Positions 46,901 to 48,918 of a stretch of DNA of 48,918 nucleotides are shown here, in pieces (the stretch's first letter is position 1; each line of letters opens with the position of its first letter). Source of the DNA: Psittacicella hinzii (lineage in GTDB: Bacteria; Pseudomonadota; Gammaproteobacteria; Enterobacterales; Psittacicellaceae); contig NZ_NRHC01000015.1 of the NCBI RefSeq assembly GCF_003585885.1, forward strand, positions 1-48,918, given 5' to 3'. The notes beneath the pieces are model-generated. The model was not told the origin of the DNA. It saw only the letters and a program-made list of their open reading frames with translations, and searched no databases. The translations under genes and the position numbers were made by a program.

Positions 46901-48690
46901 CTGAACAAGATGTTACGATAGAGAACGTAACGGCTACTGGTACAGGTAATGGTGATTTCATGGTTGAAAGCACAAACGGTACTGCTACCATAGCTAACTC
47001 TACAGTTACACAATTTAATAATGCAACTGTTGCCGGTGATCAAGGGGTAACTCTTGAGAATGTAACTGCAACTGGTACAGGTAGCGGTGACTTTACAGTA
47101 ACTAGTGAGAATGGTTCAGCAAGCCTAACCAACGCAACCGTAACCGAGTTCAACAACTTTAACGTTACTGCTCAAGGTGATGTTACTGCGCAAAACCTAA
47201 CAGCTACAGGTACAGACAAAGGTGACTTTAACCTTGTAAGCTCTACAGGTAACGCAACCTTAACAGAAGCTAACATCACTAAGTTCAATAACTTAAAAGT
47301 TAAGGCAGAGCAAGATGTTACGGTAACTAATGTAACGACAACCGGTACTGGTACGGGTGATTTTGACCTTGAAAGTACTCAAGGTAAAGCGACTTTAGTT
47401 AACTCTAGCGTAAGTCAGTACCATAATCTAACCGTTAATGGTAATCTTGGAGTTACTATTGATAAGTTAACCGCTGTTGGTACCAATGAAGGTAACTTCA
47501 CGGTAACAAGTGCAAATGGTGGCTCAACTCTAGAGAACTCTACGGTTACGCAATTCAAGAACTTAACAGTACAAGCTAAAGAAGATTCACTCATTAGCAA
47601 CCTAACTACCTACGGTACTGGCGAAGGTTCATTTAGAAACACAAGTAGCAATGGCTCAGCAACTGTAAAAGATTCTGTAGTAGAAAACTACGTGAACTTT
47701 ACAAATGAAGCGAAAAAAGACGCTACCTTAACTAATCTCACTACCAATGGTACAGGTACCGGTGACTTTAATAACAACAGTACTAACGGTAAAGCTGTTA
47801 TTGGCAACTCAACTATCACTAACTACAACAACTTAACCAATAGTGGTAAAGAGGAAGCAACCGTTACTAACGTTACCGCTGTAGGTACAGGTAATGGTGA
47901 CTTTATCAATGAAAGCTCAAACGGTACCGCAACTCTACAAAACTCAACCATCACTAACTTTAATAATCTAAATGTTAGTGGAGCGACTGGAGTTGTAATT
48001 GACTCAATTAACTCAACTGGTACAGGCAATGGTAATCTCACCGCAACAAGTACCAATGGTTCTGTAGTTGTGACTAACTCAACTATCACTAATTACCAGA
48101 ACCTCATCTTAAGCGGAGAGCCTGTTGAAGTTACTAATAACACCGTTAACTTAAGTTCAACGATTCTAATCACCTCAGAGAGTGAGCCGATCATCACCGA
48201 CAACTCTGGACAAATAAATTCTTCACCGACTAATAACGGTAAGTACATCTCTTACGATGCAATCAAGAGAAATAACCCGAACCTTGTAATCGTAAATCCA
48301 TTTGTTGCTGATGATGTAACTCTAGATCCTAACTACGCAGACTGGTTAGAAACTGGAAATGACCTCAACCAAGAGGGAGATGATGAAAAAGATCTAGCAG
48401 CGCTTAACCAAACTGCTTATGGTTTACATGCAGCTAACCGCATGGATGTAACCTTAGCTGAAGTGCTTTACCAACAATGTACTGTTGAACTTGGTAATCT
48501 AATTGACAAGTACGAAGTTACTGAAGAAGATCGTCGTAACTTACCAATCGGTGCTATTGTTAGCAAATATAACTTCACTGATAGAGAAGCTATCTTCTTA
48601 CAAGCTTCATGTGCTAATCATGTAAATCTACTCAAGTCAAAACTACTTGAAAGTGTAAAACCGAAATCTACGGTAGCAAACAAAGAGTAG
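37981..48690 (+). CDS. Giant HMW1/HMW2-like two-partner secretion adhesin (TpsA)
   Basis: TpsA proteins cross the outer membrane through a TpsB partner and fold as a long beta-helix. This one has 3569 residues (HMW1 is about 1536). The N-terminus is HMW-like: MNKIYKLKFNRKTKTLMAVSELA, an extended signal peptide cleaved near 74 (KVSA-EL). The TPS domain follows to about 320, with WQKFNI, NSAVLNRVLGG, NGQVFIVNPAGIVFG and STLDITNEDF. At about 430-490 come FVETSGKY and WLLDPVDF, as in HMW proteins. Residues 470-1924 are Ser/Thr/Asn-rich. Residues 1925-3371 are 32 tandem units of about 45 residues. The last 200 residues are non-repetitive, with Cys3500 and Cys3544. No Shine-Dalgarno precedes the ATG; the start rests on homology. 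No tpsB or hmwC-type gene is adjacent in the window. Predicted surface adhesin, probably N-glycosylated. Confidence 0.93.
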   Translation: MNKIYKLKFNRKTKTLMAVSELATNAITGQSSDSTESQTTSTNRLAKFFRNSSILATSSLLSLGALIVPSKVSAELSRQGMQVVHGNVQQLTQGLVTTYQTAPNTIIDWQKFNIRSEEIVRFVQESTNSAVLNRVLGGQASQILGQLQSNGQVFIVNPAGIVFGQNSVVDVASLVASTLDITNEDFLNGNYVFNQDKDQAIASILTQGVIKVQNDGTIALVGGQVSNTGVLEAKNGTVYLLAGQSIVIQDLENPLISYKVTANNKAVNLGSIVAKKAYLLANKVANGITSTVGNTFADLVASPTNADKAVIDANGEIQLFGATESEQVQTNRQVDTEVVGIRNSLVINNGTLNSSSKTAKGGTVSLLGDVIGIEENSYIEATGTTGGVVYVGGDAKGRGIQHKLAEQSLILAGSTINVSGESDAGQVYTWGNQSHVEGTFVARSINGYGGFVETSGKYINVVPGAFYVDATSLRGDEYLGTWLLDPVDFIITHGNVNTERWNEVSHLLGELYEVQDTTSVTRYNLTKTSWTSFAMTDGTVNYLLACGTASHASFYTDGNITVLGSARINHSDNNNFRRVVSLYAGKDINIWAGAEISVGYLNLTVDSGNISINNATLFGGYGVDIHSLRTGNITIFNGTSVTSNRNITVNLGNDTDSANRYIKINNATLNMTGSLTNSEGINITFHSNYNSSIQIENSSKIYANSSSLSIGITGWSTESSSGQFINLNDSEVSSKYTYLWAFGDIYANNSTIYAVNSGNIFSREGSVKSGTGGFKVIGNETDIIGYYGIDVQNVTTQITNNQQFISNNSQVSIANSTLAGCTTGSETDVLRIFGLDTVSLFNTTANAASTSVYSVAGGLNLTDSTVKAYSSTLQTPVYLGQLSASSLTTEVQAYSAYDADSVINNTTVESSNGVLINFQAPNSTQRVTINKLKLDAQDVAIQTIPDTNYSASSAITIDELSGTVKGNLFLGIDQTTTNQQQQATQFILNNTTSALTINGNLNVTVNTTANAQFNLSNSEVKFGSTSSKANLHVTNTAGGINVENVTFNFVDGGTTSELNINATNEESSAVTLRAKDLTVNNAKSVRFINGTQQSSGAITINQNGNLAYSTNDTSNFEQATVNANYITAESRDKGLVSVNASTLTGNSVLILRGNNLSVTNGSVVTTGASSGKSPSITLTNTATFENSTVVGYADVTASAKTLNATNTKFNASNGEANYSLSATDLNFDNVSFTANTDKTLVKLCATNSINLNNSNISTNRYDICATNNVTLDNTTLEAYNTTVASVLDTATTTGTLAITNNSTLILHTASAVNATGSLVISNSTVDLTKVSSTSNNKNATLQSLNGNATFANFTLKRNNQDSSTVTLKAKENLSITQGTIVEGYSVTLESENSSIHIKDSNISAFYTNSDGKSGGYPNITANKDINIDNSNITGWQKLVFTANTGNVTFTDSTITTNDTQSSGLYSGDLEVVAKSNTAGGGNVTLANTKVNSDPEKSNISLVAATGISTLQDTVLAGRKVNLTAQAGSIDLQSSTINSTGTDKDSLVLSATEKLIVNASTVIAKQDINLSSVAGTINDLEVTNGSVLQSINGNVTVDLTTATSYQFNASSLIATNGTASLVTKGDLVTQNSTFRGKEVNLTSTAGSVSLTNSVVEAVGESSSPVIKTAKDLTLDNTTVTATGNINLNTDAGNLTIVNASKVTSTQGGVTVCSTCSTASFVVSNATLKAEKDVTLNQSGTSMPTTTLDRVKLISDNGNVVVNSSATKLILSQSELSALNGTASYHVNGDLTVDNSAIRVKQDLVFDSNTVTGQLMIVNGSVLQSNAGKVDVTISGTDEFANSSIIAATDANLTKESGDLVITSADTLIQGHNINVKAKDGNVTLSQTQLQGVANDSGAYGDLSIQATNASMTVANLNLANVSIKQFANVSLAGATGVNLANSTVSGANSGEFSVNAGLGGADIYNATVQGFKNATVVAAKDVNINHSNFTGTEEGDFKATSTAGSVSLTNSVVSKVENATLDGDQGVVVSKVVATGTEKGYFNATSNNGSISLTDTQVTKFKGFQAQGKTQVTLENLTASGTGTGNGDFVVNSTAGQTSIGNSTLTEFNNFTFAGDQGVTVTNVTTAATWIYQGDLTISSNNGSATITNTKATQFSNLNVSAKADITAQNLTTSGIYNGNARFASSAGQTNLSNTSVSSFNNLEISGDQGVTVTNTTATGTFSGNFTLSSNNGAATVTNSTVAEFSNFTATAKTNLTAYNLTATGAYQGDFSLTSETGNTSLTQSSVSRFRGLNVAGDQVVTFANVAAAGMYDGDVTIESNNGAATISNSTVSEFIYFNVTAKEDAKVQNLTVKGIGSQDFNLVSSAGNASVTDSLIKDFSNVTLTSELDMTFTNVTATGTNKGDLTLTSNNGSATLADLEVTRFNNLNVSAKADASAQSINFTGAGLGDFNLLSAEGNASLTNSTFDVIVNLTVEGNQEVSATNVTAVGGAYSHPSDLKVRSHNGTATLANATVTSFNNLSVTAKDDVTVANLTASGNEEGDFTLNSSTGSASLTNATVSNFNNLTLNGEQGIGVTNVTATSTTRGDFTANSNNGSATFTNSTVTEVNNFNVTAKADINVQNLTATGTDEGYFNLVSSSGSTSVTQATVTRFKGLKLDGEQEVAVTNLTAAGSGGGDLTVNSNNGTVTLTNSTVTEVNNVNLTAKADVTVQNVTATGTDKGDFSVESTNGTATLVDSTVTRFNNASVTAAQDVTVENVTATGTGNSDFTVESTNGTASLVNSTVTQFNNASVTAEQDVTVENVTATGTGNGDFTVESTNGTASLANSTVTQFNNASVTAEQDVTVENVTATGTNNGDFTVESTNGTASLANSTVTQFNNVTVSAEQDVTVENVTATGTDNGDFTVESTNGTASLTNLTVTQFNNASVTAEQDVTVENVTATGTNNGDFTVESTNGTASLANSTVTQFNNASVTAEQDVTIENVTATGTGNGDFMVESTNGTATIANSTVTQFNNATVAGDQGVTLENVTATGTGSGDFTVTSENGSASLTNATVTEFNNFNVTAQGDVTAQNLTATGTDKGDFNLVSSTGNATLTEANITKFNNLKVKAEQDVTVTNVTTTGTGTGDFDLESTQGKATLVNSSVSQYHNLTVNGNLGVTIDKLTAVGTNEGNFTVTSANGGSTLENSTVTQFKNLTVQAKEDSLISNLTTYGTGEGSFRNTSSNGSATVKDSVVENYVNFTNEAKKDATLTNLTTNGTGTGDFNNNSTNGKAVIGNSTITNYNNLTNSGKEEATVTNVTAVGTGNGDFINESSNGTATLQNSTITNFNNLNVSGATGVVIDSINSTGTGNGNLTATSTNGSVVVTNSTITNYQNLILSGEPVEVTNNTVNLSSTILITSESEPIITDNSGQINSSPTNNGKYISYDAIKRNNPNLVIVNPFVADDVTLDPNYADWLETGNDLNQEGDDEKDLAALNQTAYGLHAANRMDVTLAEVLYQQCTVELGNLIDKYEVTEEDRRNLPIGAIVSKYNFTDREAIFLQASCANHVNLLKSKLLESVKPKSTVANKE
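43753..48093 (+). repeat. 32 tandem units of about 135 bp in the adhesin gene
   Basis: The translated units begin with F/Y/V-x-N and share a pattern like FNNxxVTAxxDVTVxNVTATGTGxGDFTVxSxNGxASLxNSTVTx. Twenty-nine units are exactly 45 residues; units 4, 5 and 13 are 47, 47 and 48. The parse adds up: 1447 codons equal 4341 bp. A partial 33rd unit starts at 48094. Each unit probably makes two turns of a beta-helix. Confidence 0.9.
46204..47013 (+). repeat. Recently amplified block: six near-identical 135-bp units
   Basis: Units 19-24 are nearly identical at DNA level, with GACTTCACAGTTGAAAG-like words recurring every 135 bp (46279, 46414, 46549, 46684, 46819, 46954). Flanking units are much more diverged, so these copies are younger. 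Confidence 0.88.
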
Positions 48691-48827
48691 TACTTTGACT
48701 TTAAGCAGATTGAAAGTAGTTACTTGCTTTTAAAACTACTAATAATTTGAAGTCGTTTTCTAAAGTAAAAACTACTTTGCAAACTTCAAGTTTTTCTTAA
48801 ATGGTTTGATTGTTTAAGAAAACTATC

Positions 48828-48864
48828 GAGGGGATCCTTTGCTGTAAAGGATCCCCTCTTTTTT
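48828..48864 (+). terminator. Strong terminator after the adhesin gene
   Basis: A 13-bp perfect stem (48828-48840, 48846-48858) followed by six T lies 138 bp past the stop. A second, weaker inverted repeat (48792-48801, 48813-48822) precedes it. Confidence 0.88.
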
Positions 48865-48918
48865 GTGCTTCTTTTGCACTACTTTCAGAACTACTTTCAG
48901 AACCTATTTTCCCGTTTT

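Noticed and set aside
45915..46991. 358-codon minus-strand open frame, with smaller ones nearby, inside the adhesin gene
   Set aside because: It is the mirror of the 135-bp repeats: the repeat length is a multiple of three, so an open antisense frame is copied with each unit. No ribosome site or protein family was recognised.
1..48918. Haemophilus-type DNA uptake words (AAGTGCGGT) as support for the taxonomic guess
   Set aside because: None was noticed by eye on either strand. A computed count would be needed, so it was not used as evidence.

Overview
The window reads as chromosome of an AT-rich gammaproteobacterium. It carries a class I (enterobacterial-type) adenylate cyclase, an hflK-hflC pair, a type I glutamine synthetase with the adenylylation tyrosine, and a large HMW1/HMW2-like two-partner adhesin whose N-terminus closely resembles that of Haemophilus influenzae. 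A host-associated member of or near the Pasteurellales is the best guess; this is inference, with no rRNA in the window to confirm it. No tRNA, rRNA, insertion sequence, phage or CRISPR array was seen.

Layout. 1-2453: an oligopeptide-binding protein gene (oppA-like, minus) and intergenic DNA. 2454-4807: hflC and hflK (minus, overlapping TAATG junction). 5022-5930: a LysR-type regulator divergent from hflK. 6329-12169: a cyaA gene more than twice the usual size. 12242-26696: four large minus-strand genes packed head to tail, all built from glycosyltransferase family 25 (GT25, LOS-type) modules. 26895-30173: polA with an apparently dead proofreading domain. 30257-31681: glnA (minus), with a possible small RNA or attenuator upstream. 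32588-33817: an orphan type I restriction specificity gene (hsdS). 33985-35256: a family 8 glycosyltransferase. 35806-36570: an amino-acid-binding protein with a good sigma70 promoter. 36571-37980: 1.4 kb without a protein gene but with a C12 tract, a strong promoter/terminator pair that may define an RNA of about 250 nt, and short repeat arrays. 37981-48690: a 3569-residue HMW-like TpsA adhesin, followed by a strong terminator.

How it may work together. Two surface themes stand out. One is glycan synthesis: four GT25 module proteins and a GT8 enzyme, about 16 kb in all. The other is an adhesin whose C-terminal half is 32 tandem units of about 45 residues, saturated with N-X-S/T sequons. The most unusual system is the GT25 operon. 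Three of its proteins share the same four-module order: two modules that lost the catalytic acids, one canonical module, and one module keeping only EDD. The first protein of the operon has only the two degenerate modules. The adhesin lacks an adjacent transporter (TpsB) or glycosyltransferase (HMW1C) gene within the window. Several intergenic regions hold short dyad or direct repeats spaced about two helical turns apart, which suggests operator arrays.

Limits: domain calls come from reading motifs by eye. No homology search, folding or promoter scoring was run.
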